Positions 8,550-17,508 of a stretch of 64,000 nucleotides of DNA are shown here, one piece after another. A program made the position numbers and the translations under genes. The notes beneath the pieces are model-generated. The model made no database searches. It was not told the origin of the DNA and worked only from the letters and a program-made list of their open reading frames with translations. Source of the DNA: Pseudotabrizicola algicola (lineage in GTDB: Bacteria; Pseudomonadota; Alphaproteobacteria; Rhodobacterales; Rhodobacteraceae). How positions within the stretch are numbered: position 1 is the first letter of the stretch; every line of letters begins with the position of its first letter. The DNA is taken from NCBI RefSeq assembly GCF_010915705.1, contig NZ_JAAIKE010000002.1:620001-684000 (forward strand), written 5' to 3'.

Positions 8550-9545
8550 ATGGGTGCGCTGGAACTGAAGTCGGTCACCAAGTCCTTCGGGTCTACCGAT
8601 GTGATCAAGGGCGTTGATCTGGAGGTTGCCGAAGGTGAGTTTTGCGTGTTCGTCGGCCCGTCTGGCTGTGGAAAGTCGACGCTGCTGCGTATCATCGCGG
8701 GGCTGGAAGACGCGACCGGCGGGGATATCTTGCTGGATCGCAAGCGCGTTAACGATGTGGCACCGGCCAAACGCGAACTTGCGATGGTGTTCCAGTCTTA
8801 TGCGCTTTACCCCCATCTGACCGTGCGTGACAACATGGGGCTTGCGCTCAAGCAAGCGGGGGTTGCCAAGGCAGATATCCTGCGTGCCACCGACAAGGCT
8901 GCGACGATGCTGTCTTTGGAAAAGCTGCTGGACCGCCGGCCCGCGGAATTGTCGGGCGGGCAGCGGCAGCGCGTGGCGATCGGGCGGGCCATCGTGCGAA
9001 CGCCAAAACTGTTCCTGTTTGACGAGCCGCTCTCAAACCTTGACGCCGCGCTGCGTGTGGCGACGCGTATAGAAATTGCCCGCCTGCACCGCGAGCTTGG
9101 TGCGACAATGATCTATGTGACACATGATCAGGTAGAGGCCATGACACTTGCAGACAAGATCGTGGTCTTGCGGGACGGTCGAGTGGAACAGGTGGGCAGT
9201 CCGATGCATCTTTATAACGATCCTGACAATACCTTTGTTGCAGGTTTCATTGGCAGTCCTCAAATGAATTTCCTGAAGTCGGGCCCTCTGGGTTTACCGG
9301 GAGAAACTACGGGTATTCGTCCGGAGCATCTGCAAATCAAGAAAGACGGGTCAATTACAGGGACCGTCAGCCATGTGGAAAAGCTGGGCGGGGAAACTCT
9401 GGTTTATATCCGCACGCATCCGCATGGGCTTTTAACCGTACGTTTGTTCGGAGAACACGATCATAGTGTCGATAGTGATGTGACACTTGAACCGGATGAC
9501 AAGCGGGCGTTTTATTTTGACGCAGCGGGCAGACGCTTACGCTAA
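8550..9545 (+). CDS. CUT1 sugar ABC transporter ATP-binding protein (UgpC/MsmK-like)
   Basis: A 331-residue ATPase with Walker [10 protein letters not shown] (about 36-44), Q-loop [10 protein letters not shown], signature LSGGQRQR, Walker [14 protein letters not shown] and switch [14 protein letters not shown] short TOBE-like tail ([10 protein letters not shown] onward) follows and is about 25-30 residues shorter than typical 355-370-residue members. The start at 8550 follows the Gfo/Idh stop by seven bases. Codon choice becomes noticeably more A/T-rich in the last ~300 bases. Confidence 0.93.
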   Translation: MGALELKSVTKSFGSTDVIKGVDLEVAEGEFCVFVGPSGCGKSTLLRIIAGLEDATGGDILLDRKRVNDVAPAKRELAMVFQSYALYPHLTVRDNMGLALKQAGVAKADILRATDKAATMLSLEKLLDRRPAELSGGQRQRVAIGRAIVRTPKLFLFDEPLSNLDAALRVATRIEIARLHRELGATMIYVTHDQVEAMTLADKIVVLRDGRVEQVGSPMHLYNDPDNTFVAGFIGSPQMNFLKSGPLGLPGETTGIRPEHLQIKKDGSITGTVSHVEKLGGETLVYIRTHPHGLLTVRLFGEHDHSVDSDVTLEPDDKRAFYFDAAGRRLR

Positions 9546-9757
9546 CAAATGCTCAACCCTAAGCATATGTAATTCACCCGCCCCACAACCTTACAGAATA
9601 AATCTTGGCGAAAAAGCGGCGCAATCGCGGCTGTCCCATGACATAGCCCCTAGAAATAGGGATCGTTCGGCTGTATCCTCCGATCAATTGCACCTCGAAC
9701 GAGGGCTAATAATCACATCGGATCAAAAAAGATCCGGGTTTGAGGCGGAGTAGTAAA
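9546..9757. other. Intergenic region upstream of the adhesin gene
   Basis: This A/T-richer gap holds two small hairpins: CCCTA-GAAA-TAGGG (9648-9661) and CGGATC-AAAAAA-GATCCG (9719-9736). The second lies about 20 bases before the adhesin start and could affect initiation. No gene or clear promoter is readable here. Confidence 0.5.
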
Positions 9758-12700
9758 ATGGTAACGGCGATTAACTTCGCCGTCCGCACTTCTGCGGGCG
9801 GTCGTCAGCATGGGACAGTGGCTGGCGAGGGACAAGCAAATTTCATTCAAGTAGGATCGGGTGACAGCGTTTCGCTGAACATTTCCCCGTCGAGCGTTGT
9901 AGCCTATGAACAGCAAGGTCGTGACCTTGTCATCACATTGGCCGATGGGCGTGTGATCGTTCTGGCAGGATACTTCGATGCAACGGGCGGTGCGCATCTT
10001 TATCTGAGTTCGAATGACCAGATCACCGAGGTAATGCTTTCCGGTGATGGAAGCGGTGTGCTGACGGCGCAATATGGCCCGGCACAACCCATGGAAAAAT
10101 GGAGCCCGCTGGACGATCTGCGCTTTACGCAAGCAGACGGCGTGATCGACGACTCGGCAATCGGGGATGAACCCGCAGGCATGGGTCTTTTCGCGCCCGC
10201 AATGCTCGGCGGCATGGGCGGAGTTGGCGCAGCGGGCGCGGGTCTGCTCGGCCTCGGCCTGGCTGCAGGTGGCGGTGGCGGCGGCGGCGGTGGTGGCGAT
10301 ACGACACCCGGTGGTGGTGGTGACACAACGCCTGGCGGCGGCGGGGACACGACACCCGGCGGTGGTGGCGATACGACGCCCGGCGGCGGCGGGGACACGA
10401 CACCCGGTGGTGGCGGCGACACGACGCCCGGTGGTGGCGGTGACACGACACCCGGCGGTGGTGGCGATACGACACCCGGAGGCGGTGGCGACACGACGCC
10501 CGGCGGCGGTGGCGACACGACGCCCGGTGGTGGTGGTGACACGACGCCCGGCGGCGGCGGGGACACGACGCCCGGTGGCGGCGGCGATACGACGCCCGGC
10601 GGCGGTGGCGACACGACGCCCGGTGGTGGCGGCGATACGACACCCGGTGGTGGGGGCGATACGACACCCGGCGGTGGCGGCGATACGACGCCCGGCGGCG
10701 GTGGCGACACGACACCCGGCGGTGGGGGCGATACGACACCCGGCGGTGGCGGCGATACGACGCCCGGTGGTGGCGGCGATACGACGCCCGGTGGTGGCGG
10801 CGATACGACGCCCGGTGGTGGCGGCGATACGACGCCCGGTGGTGGCGGGGACACGACACCCGGCGGCGGTGGCGATACGACGCCCGGTGGTGGCGGCGAC
10901 ACGACACCCGGCGGCGGTGGCGATACGACGCCCGGTGGTGGCGGGGACACACGTGTGCCGCCGACAGTCAACAATCCGAACGACCAAGACATTCTGACCA
11001 CCAACACGGCCAATCCGGTCATTGAAATCAGCGGCACCGGCGAGCCCGGGGATGCTGTTGTCGTGACCGTAGGTAACAGCACTCAGACCACGGTGATCGG
11101 GTCGGACAGCACTTGGGCTGTAGACTTCGAAGGCGATGAATTGCCCGCCGATGGCAGCTATTCCTCGGTTGTGGTCGTGACGGAACCGGGCGGAACCGAA
11201 CATGTTCTGGATGGGCCGGATTACATCATCGATATGACGCCCCCCGCGGTCGAAGTCACGACCGGCACCGAAAGCGTGGGCGATCTGGAGAACCTCGCAG
11301 ATTATGCCGACGGCATCACCATTGCCGGCGAAGGCGAACCGGGCGCTACGGTTCGGATCGAGGTTGGCGGCCTGACGCGCGATGCCGTGATCGACACACA
11401 GGGGAACTGGTCCTTCACGTTCAGCCAGTCCGAGATTGCAGGCGGAGAGCGCACCCTTGACGTCAAGGTGACCGCGACAGATCCGCTGGGCAATACCACG
11501 GTCATTACCGACCGGCTGGTGATTGACACCATTCCGCATCCCGTCTCCATTGACCCGGTGACCGAAAACAACCTTGTCAATCAGGCCGAGTATGCCTCGG
11601 GCTTCAGCATGACGGGCAGCACCAGCCCCAATACGACTGTGACGCTGGTTGTCGAGGGCGGTGGCCAGACGGTGACCCGCACGATAACCTCGGACGCGTC
11701 GGGCAACTGGCAGCAAACCTTCCCGCAAGGCACCTTGCCTGCAGGCACCTATCAGGCGACCGCCACCCTTTCGACGGTGGATGCCGCAGGGAACCCGTCA
11801 TCGGTCACTCGCAGCTTTGATGTTGATACCGAGATCAGCGTTGCCTTCGACCAGAACGCAATTGCCGGTGACAACATCGTCAATGCCGTTGAAGCAGCAG
11901 GCGCTGTGACGATGTCCGGCACATCGGCGGCCGGGTCTACGGTTGTTGTCGAATGGGCGGGCAGCACGCGCCCCGCGACAACCGACGCCTCTGGCAACTG
12001 GACGGTGACCTTCCCCGCAGGCACAGCGACGGGCGGCACATATGAAACCACCGCCATCGTGACTGCAACCGATGCGGCGGGCAATACCTCGAGCGCCCGG
12101 CGCGACATCCTTGTGGATACCGAAATCGCGGTCGGGACCGACGAAACCCAAGCGGGCGACAACCGCATTTCCGGGGCAGAGCGCGCGGAAGGCTTTACCC
12201 TGACCGGCACCGGTGAACCCGGTGCGGCTCTGACGGTCAGCGTCACCACTCCGGGCAGCACCGTGACCCATCCGACAACGGTGGGGGCAAACGGCCAGTG
12301 GGCGATCGAATATGCCCCCGGCGAGTTGCCATCCGGCACTTACACCGCCTCTGTTTCGGTGTCTGCCCGCGACGCGGCAGGCAACATCGCGACCGACACC
12401 CACATGGTTGAGGTCGACACCCAAACCAGCGTCGGCATCGACCCCATTCAGGCTGGCGACAACTTCATATCCGGGGCAGAGCGGTTGGCGGGCATCACGC
12501 TGACCGGGACGGCAGAGGCAAACGCAACGCTCAGCGTTACCTTCAACGGGACCACCTATGAAAACGTGCGCGCTTCGGCCGATGGCACATGGGCCCTGCC
12601 TGTCAGCACTGCCGGTATTCCGTCCGGCACCACGACAGCCAACGTGGCAGTGACTGCGGTAGACAGTTTTGGCAACATCGCAAGCGCGAGCCATGTGGTG

Positions 12701-13915
12701 AACATCGATACCGAGGTGGTGCCGCTGACCCGTGGCACCATGTCGACCGGCGGCGACAATATCCTGAACGATGCCGAAGCCAGCCGCGGGTTGACCGTGA
12801 CGGGCACTGTTGAAGCGGGCTCTACCGTGATGGTCAGCTTTGATGGCCATGACGCGCGCGCAGCAACCGTATCGGGCGGGATCTGGTCGATCACCATTCC
12901 CGCATCGGAGATTCCCCAAGGCACGACTTCGGCAGAACTTGTGGTGACTGCAACCGACCGTCTGGGCAACACGGGTGTGCACCGCGAGGCGATTGCCATC
13001 GACCGCGAGGTGACACCCCTTCGCCCCGGACAGGAAATGCTGTCCGGCGATGGCTACCTGAACGCGCGTGAAGCGTCCGAGGGTCTGCTTGTCACCGGCA
13101 CGTCTGAACCCCGCTCTACGGTCACCGTCCAGATGATGGTGGGCGATCAGGTGGTGGGCAACGCGATGCGCATCGTCACGGATGCCAGCGGCAACTGGTC
13201 GACGACCTTCAGCAGCAGCAATCTGCCGCGTGGAGAATTGAACGCGCGGGTGGTTGTGACCGCGCAGGACCTTGCCGGAAACATCGACAGCTACAGTCAG
13301 CCGCTGGTCATCGACACTGTCGCTCCGGGTGCGCCCGATGTCGTCAAGTTTGAACGTGTCAGCGCAGGTTTGACCCGGATCGTCACGCAAGAAGTGGATG
13401 GCAGCTACGAGTTCACGCGGATCGACGCGAATGGCAACGCCTCGCATATCAACGCCGTGCGCTCGATAGACGAAGTGACGGGCGACGAGAACATTACCTT
13501 CGGGTCTCGGGGGGCCAACGGGTTTACGCCCACACCGGTGCCGGACGGCAGCTATCTGGTTGTGGACACGACCGATCTGGCAGGGAACCAAAGCTCTACC
13601 CTGCTCATCGTGAACAACACAAACGCCCCTGATATCGATCTGTCCCGCCCCGGTCTTTCCAATTTCGACTTCTCGGCGATCGACCTGACCTTTGCGCCAG
13701 ACGCCGATCTGACGATCACCGAGGCGCAGCTCCTGAACATCACGGGCGCGGACAAGACGGTGTTGATCAAAGGCGGTTCGGATGACCGGGTCGAGATCAT
13801 CGACGGGGTCAACACCGGACAAACCCGTGAAGTCGACGGCGAAACCTACAATATCTATACTGTCGGTTCCTCGGGTGCGACGGTGCTGCTCGACGACGAT
13901 ATCCAGACGGTTTGA
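9758..13915 (+). CDS. BapA-like giant adhesin with octapeptide linker and Ig-like repeats
   Basis: A 1385-residue predicted surface or secreted protein. The first ~130 residues resemble the BapA/Bap prefix domain (IVLAGYFDATGG and similar). They are followed by a small hydrophobic Gly/Ala stretch, then 27 GGGGDTTP octads (about 181-396), then about eight Ig-like repeats of 90-100 residues. Each Ig repeat begins with a (V/L/M)(S/T)GTxExGxxV motif and ends near TDxxGN. The C-terminal ~200 residues include a DLTITEAQLLNITGADK block. There is no N-terminal signal peptide and I see no RTX nonapeptides. The start ATG at 9758 has GGCGGAG upstream. The following TolC, ABC and HlyD genes are its likely exporter. 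The role in adhesion or biofilm is inferred. Confidence 0.85.
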   Translation: MVTAINFAVRTSAGGRQHGTVAGEGQANFIQVGSGDSVSLNISPSSVVAYEQQGRDLVITLADGRVIVLAGYFDATGGAHLYLSSNDQITEVMLSGDGSGVLTAQYGPAQPMEKWSPLDDLRFTQADGVIDDSAIGDEPAGMGLFAPAMLGGMGGVGAAGAGLLGLGLAAGGGGGGGGGGDTTPGGGGDTTPGGGGDTTPGGGGDTTPGGGGDTTPGGGGDTTPGGGGDTTPGGGGDTTPGGGGDTTPGGGGDTTPGGGGDTTPGGGGDTTPGGGGDTTPGGGGDTTPGGGGDTTPGGGGDTTPGGGGDTTPGGGGDTTPGGGGDTTPGGGGDTTPGGGGDTTPGGGGDTTPGGGGDTTPGGGGDTTPGGGGDTTPGGGGDTTPGGGGDTTPGGGGDTRVPPTVNNPNDQDILTTNTANPVIEISGTGEPGDAVVVTVGNSTQTTVIGSDSTWAVDFEGDELPADGSYSSVVVVTEPGGTEHVLDGPDYIIDMTPPAVEVTTGTESVGDLENLADYADGITIAGEGEPGATVRIEVGGLTRDAVIDTQGNWSFTFSQSEIAGGERTLDVKVTATDPLGNTTVITDRLVIDTIPHPVSIDPVTENNLVNQAEYASGFSMTGSTSPNTTVTLVVEGGGQTVTRTITSDASGNWQQTFPQGTLPAGTYQATATLSTVDAAGNPSSVTRSFDVDTEISVAFDQNAIAGDNIVNAVEAAGAVTMSGTSAAGSTVVVEWAGSTRPATTDASGNWTVTFPAGTATGGTYETTAIVTATDAAGNTSSARRDILVDTEIAVGTDETQAGDNRISGAERAEGFTLTGTGEPGAALTVSVTTPGSTVTHPTTVGANGQWAIEYAPGELPSGTYTASVSVSARDAAGNIATDTHMVEVDTQTSVGIDPIQAGDNFISGAERLAGITLTGTAEANATLSVTFNGTTYENVRASADGTWALPVSTAGIPSGTTTANVAVTAVDSFGNIASASHVVNIDTEVVPLTRGTMSTGGDNILNDAEASRGLTVTGTVEAGSTVMVSFDGHDARAATVSGGIWSITIPASEIPQGTTSAELVVTATDRLGNTGVHREAIAIDREVTPLRPGQEMLSGDGYLNAREASEGLLVTGTSEPRSTVTVQMMVGDQVVGNAMRIVTDASGNWSTTFSSSNLPRGELNARVVVTAQDLAGNIDSYSQPLVIDTVAPGAPDVVKFERVSAGLTRIVTQEVDGSYEFTRIDANGNASHINAVRSIDEVTGDENITFGSRGANGFTPTPVPDGSYLVVDTTDLAGNQSSTLLIVNNTNAPDIDLSRPGLSNFDFSAIDLTFAPDADLTITEAQLLNITGADKTVLIKGGSDDRVEIIDGVNTGQTREVDGETYNIYTVGSSGATVLLDDDIQTV
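10298..10945 (+). repeat. 27 tandem 24-bp units encoding (DTTPGGGG)n
   Basis: 648 bp divide exactly into 27 in-frame units of 24 bp. Every unit encodes the same octapeptide (Asp-Thr-Thr-Pro then four Gly), with no amino-acid exceptions. The DNA varies at third positions (gat/gac, aca/acg, ggt/ggc/ggg/gga). A 28th Asp begins the next segment with DTRV. The unit forms a flexible linker between the N-terminal anchor and the Ig-like stalk and is a site for slippage and assembly collapse. Confidence 0.97.
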
Positions 13916-13930
13916 CGGGGGCTCCCTGTC

Positions 13931-15268
13931 ATGCCGCATCAATCAACGGCACGCATCAGGGTCAAGGGCATACGCCCTGCCCTGATGCTCGGGATGTGCT
14001 TTCTGCTCTCGGCCTGTCTGGGCGAAGGCATACCGGGCGTTGCCAAGATGGGCTTCGGCGCGGGGGACGCCCCCGCCGACCTTCGCGCGGCATCCCTATC
14101 AGCGCAGGGCGATGTCAGGTCTGCGCTGATTGATGATCTTCAGGCGCGCCGTTCGGTCTTGCCACCGGGTGGCGCGTTCTCGGCAGTTGCCGATGCCGTG
14201 ATAGAGGCCGGAGCAGGCGTTGCGGCGGCCGAGTTGCGCATTGCACGGCTTCGGGCAGAGGCAAAGGCCAAGAACTGGCTACCCCAGATCGGCCCATCCG
14301 CAAACCTGACCTCACTAGGGACGCTGGCGGCGTCTCTGCTGGTGGAGCAGACCTTGTTCGACAACGGAAGGCGAAAGGCAGAACGCGCCTATGCCGCCGC
14401 CGATGTCGAGGTGGCAGCGGTTGTTTGGGCAAGCGAGGGCAATAAACGGGTCTATGATGGCCTGCGGCACTATCTGGCAGCCGAACGCGCGCGCGATCAG
14501 TCGAATGTGTCGGAACGCGCGGTCACCCGCCTTGCCGAGTTTGAGCGGATCATGGCGCTGCGGGTCGACGGCGGCATCTCGGATCGATCCGAACAGCGGG
14601 TCTTGTCGCAGAAACTTGCCGAGATGCAGGCCAATCTTTCGGCGGACCGGCAGGCCGAACTGACCGCCATGAGCGAACTGGGCGCGATGACCACCCGCGA
14701 TCTCTCGTTGCTTCGCGGTCTTCAAAATCTGCCTGCCGATCAGCCGCATCCCGAACCTCTCGCCGTGACGCGCTCCCGTGGCGAGGGCGCACGCATGATT
14801 GCCGAGGCGGCCATGGCAAAGGCAGACATGCTTCCTAGCCTGACCGCCAGTGCCGCGCTTGGCAAAGGCGGGGTGGACGGCGGCATCGGCCTGAATGGCG
14901 GCACGTTCGGTTTTGGCTCCTCTGCCACGCGCGAGGCTTTGGATGCGACAGCCGATCTGGTGGATCGCAGAACCGCACAGGTCGCAGAAGATGCAAACCG
15001 GCGCATCATCGCCTTGCAGCGGGAAATGCAAAGTGTGCTGAGCAGGGAAGCCGAAGGGGCGGAGGTCTTGCGGCAGACCGGCAGCAACCTTTCGATGTTT
15101 ACCGAACAATACAAGGTCGGTCGCCGCAGCCTGCTTGAACTTGTGCAGCAATACGAAAGTTTCGCCAGAGCAGAGCGCGACCAGGTGGCTCTGAAATACA
15201 TCGCCACGGATCTGCGGCTGCAAATCGCCCTTGAACGTGGCGTTCTGGTAGACGGGGCGCGCATGTGA
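13931..15268 (+). CDS. TolC-family outer-membrane lipoprotein of the type I secretion system
   Basis: A 445-residue outer-membrane efflux protein. The N-terminus has a hydrophobic signal ending in a lipobox LLSAC with Cys at about 29, so it is probably lipidated. The body has two long helical outer-membrane-efflux repeats with coiled-coil heptads, for example near 75-215 and 285-430. It follows the adhesin by 15 bp and overlaps the ABC exporter start, so it is the outer-membrane duct for that protein. The Shine-Dalgarno for the ATG at 13931 is weak. A later ATG at 13985 would shorten the signal peptide's n-region, so the longer form is preferred. Confidence 0.87.
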   Translation: MPHQSTARIRVKGIRPALMLGMCFLLSACLGEGIPGVAKMGFGAGDAPADLRAASLSAQGDVRSALIDDLQARRSVLPPGGAFSAVADAVIEAGAGVAAAELRIARLRAEAKAKNWLPQIGPSANLTSLGTLAASLLVEQTLFDNGRRKAERAYAAADVEVAAVVWASEGNKRVYDGLRHYLAAERARDQSNVSERAVTRLAEFERIMALRVDGGISDRSEQRVLSQKLAEMQANLSADRQAELTAMSELGAMTTRDLSLLRGLQNLPADQPHPEPLAVTRSRGEGARMIAEAAMAKADMLPSLTASAALGKGGVDGGIGLNGGTFGFGSSATREALDATADLVDRRTAQVAEDANRRIIALQREMQSVLSREAEGAEVLRQTGSNLSMFTEQYKVGRRSLLELVQQYESFARAERDQVALKYIATDLRLQIALERGVLVDGARM

Positions 15269-17508
15269 CAAGCGACAGGGTGGTTTCCTTTGACATGAAC
15301 GCAGGCCGGGCCGCATCTGCTGGTCCGGTTTCGTCACGTCCCGCCCCTGCCAGCCGGAAATCCCGACCGCGCCACACCAATCGCGCCATGAACCGGGCCC
15401 AGCTTGCCAGCGTCTACGCCGGCATTCTTGGCGCCGAGATCGCCGCCGCCGATCTGCTTGAACATATCCAGATCGCAGCAGGATCGGGCACCCTCGGTCT
15501 GGCTGAAGTGTGCACCGCACTGAAGGGATGCGGCCTGACGGCAAAGGTAGAAAAGGCCGCCACGCCTGCCCCCGACCTATGGCCTGCCCTTGCCGAAATG
15601 TCATCGGGTCAGATCGTGCTGGTCCTCTCCGAGGATGAGGATGGTATCGCCGTTTATGATCCGACAGTCCCCGACGGCCGTGCCGACGTTACGAAGGCCG
15701 ATTTTGCAAGTGTCTATGCGGGCACCATTCTGCGCGCCCGCACCACAATGGCCGATCTGGAGTCCCGCCACACGCCCAAGGCCGGGGCGCATTGGTTCTG
15801 GGGGGAGTTTTCCAAGTATCGCCGGCAACTGCTCGAAGTCGCTGCCGGCTCTCTTTTTGCCAACTTGCTGGCGGTGTCCGTCGCCCTGTTTTCCTTGCAG
15901 GTCTATGACCGTGTGATCCCCCACCAGTCAGAGCCGACGCTCTGGGTGCTGGCTTTGGGCGCGATGCTCGCCATCGTCCTCGAAGGCATGCTGAAGGGAG
16001 CCCGGTCTGGCCTGATGGACATGACCGGGCGCCGCATCGAATTGGTGGTGCAGGACCGCCTGATGGCAAAACTGCTTGGCATGAAAGCCAACCCGCACGA
16101 GCGCCGTCCCAGCCAGATCTTCAACGCGATGCGCGAGTTCGGCTCGGTGCGAGAATTCTTCACCGCCTCAACCATCGGCACGCTCGCGGACCTGCCCTTC
16201 ATCCTGATCTTTCTGGCGTTGGTCGCCACCATCGGAGGAAATCTGGTTTGGGTCCTGATCGCCGGCGGCGTCCTCATGGTGCTGCCGGGATTCCTGCTGC
16301 GCGGGAAGATGGTGGAGATGAGCAAGGCCTCGCAGGGGGCCAGCACCAGACAAGCAAAACTGCTCTATGAAGCCGTGTTCGAGACTGAAACGGTTACCAT
16401 CACAAGGGGGGAAGACCGCATAAAGCGCCTATGGGCGGAGCTTGTCACGTTGAACGCAGTCAAATCATCCGAGCAGCGCAAACTGACCTCGCTTTTGACC
16501 TATTGGGCGCAGGGCGTGCAGCAAGCAACCTATGTCGGTGCGGTGATGGTCGGCACGTTCATGGTGTTCTCGGGTAACTTCACCGTCGGGACGATCATTG
16601 CCATCGGCATCCTGACGGGCCGCACCTTGGGCCCCTTGGCGCAGCTTTCTGCAACGATGGCTCGCTGGTCCAATGTGAAAGGCGCGCTGGAGGCTTTGGA
16701 TGCAATTGCGTCGGCACGGCAAGCGGAAGAAGCCGAGCGCAAGTATCTGCGCCGCGAGAAACTGACCGGAGCATATGAACTGCGCAACCTCGAATTCCGT
16801 TATGATCCGTCTGCATCTCCTACAGTCGACATCGCCGCGCTGGCCATTCCGGCAGGACAGCACATTGCCGTCCTCGGCACCAACGGATCAGGAAAATCGA
16901 CCCTGTTGCGCCTTCTTGCGGGCCTTTACGACCCGACAGCGGGCCGCGTGCTGATTGATGGCGTCGATCTGGGGCAGGTCCATCCGCGCGATCTGCGCCG
17001 GGGGATCGGCTATCTGGGGCAGGAGGTTCGTCTGTTTGCAGGCAGCCTGCGCGACAACCTGAACACCACCCAGTTGGAACGTGATGACGACCGGTTGCTG
17101 GAAGCGCTGGATTTCGCAGGGCTCGGCCCCTTTGTTCGCAACCATCCGCGCGGTCTTGATCTGGAAATCAAGGAAATGGGCGAGGGTCTGTCTGTTGGCC
17201 AGCGGCAATCCTTGGGCTGGGCGCGGATCTGGCTGCAAAACCCCGCCGTCGCCATTCTGGATGAACCCACCGCAGCGCTGGATCAGACCCTTGAAACGAC
17301 GCTGGTCAGCCGCTTGCGGGTCTGGTTGGAAGGGCGGACCGCCATCATCGCCACGCATCGGGTGCCGATCCTCCAGCTGACGACCCGCACGCTTATCTTG
17401 CAAAACGGGAAACTGGCGGTGGATGGTCCCCGCGATGCCGTTCTGGCGCATCTGATGAAAGCGCAACCACAAGCTGCCGCAATGGTCGGCGGGGGCGGCG
17501 CATCATGA
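15265..17508 (+). CDS. Type I secretion ABC exporter with N-terminal C39-like domain (LapB-like)
   Basis: A 747-residue inner-membrane exporter. The first ~140 residues form a C39-peptidase-like domain without a recognisable catalytic Cys at the expected N-terminal place, so it probably recognises rather than cleaves substrate. The transmembrane domain spans about 185-460. The nucleotide-binding domain has Walker A GTNGSGKST (Lys 544), signature LSVGQRQSLGWARI and Walker B VAILDEPTAALD. The start is GTG at 15265, overlapping the TolC stop (ATGTGA). ATGs at 15295 and 15388 are alternatives. It energises export of the adhesin encoded upstream. Confidence 0.9.
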   Translation: MTSDRVVSFDMNAGRAASAGPVSSRPAPASRKSRPRHTNRAMNRAQLASVYAGILGAEIAAADLLEHIQIAAGSGTLGLAEVCTALKGCGLTAKVEKAATPAPDLWPALAEMSSGQIVLVLSEDEDGIAVYDPTVPDGRADVTKADFASVYAGTILRARTTMADLESRHTPKAGAHWFWGEFSKYRRQLLEVAAGSLFANLLAVSVALFSLQVYDRVIPHQSEPTLWVLALGAMLAIVLEGMLKGARSGLMDMTGRRIELVVQDRLMAKLLGMKANPHERRPSQIFNAMREFGSVREFFTASTIGTLADLPFILIFLALVATIGGNLVWVLIAGGVLMVLPGFLLRGKMVEMSKASQGASTRQAKLLYEAVFETETVTITRGEDRIKRLWAELVTLNAVKSSEQRKLTSLLTYWAQGVQQATYVGAVMVGTFMVFSGNFTVGTIIAIGILTGRTLGPLAQLSATMARWSNVKGALEALDAIASARQAEEAERKYLRREKLTGAYELRNLEFRYDPSASPTVDIAALAIPAGQHIAVLGTNGSGKSTLLRLLAGLYDPTAGRVLIDGVDLGQVHPRDLRRGIGYLGQEVRLFAGSLRDNLNTTQLERDDDRLLEALDFAGLGPFVRNHPRGLDLEIKEMGEGLSVGQRQSLGWARIWLQNPAVAILDEPTAALDQTLETTLVSRLRVWLEGRTAIIATHRVPILQLTTRTLILQNGKLAVDGPRDAVLAHLMKAQPQAAAMVGGGGAS

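Noticed and set aside
10298-10945. Possible CRISPR or other spaced repeat array
   Set aside because: Units are contiguous, 24 bp long and in frame, with no unique spacers; they encode a peptide repeat.
10000-11728. Long minus-strand open frames opposite the adhesin repeat, encoding Pro-Pro-Gly-Val-Val or Arg/Ala/Thr repeats
   Set aside because: They are antisense shadows of the 24-bp array, lack ribosome sites and have no family match; the plus-strand frame carries recognisable prefix and Ig-like domains.
11798-13942. 714-codon minus-strand open frame across the Ig-like region
   Set aside because: Composition is His/Arg/Gly-rich with no domain, as expected from the reverse of a high-GC gene; the sense frame is clearly coding.
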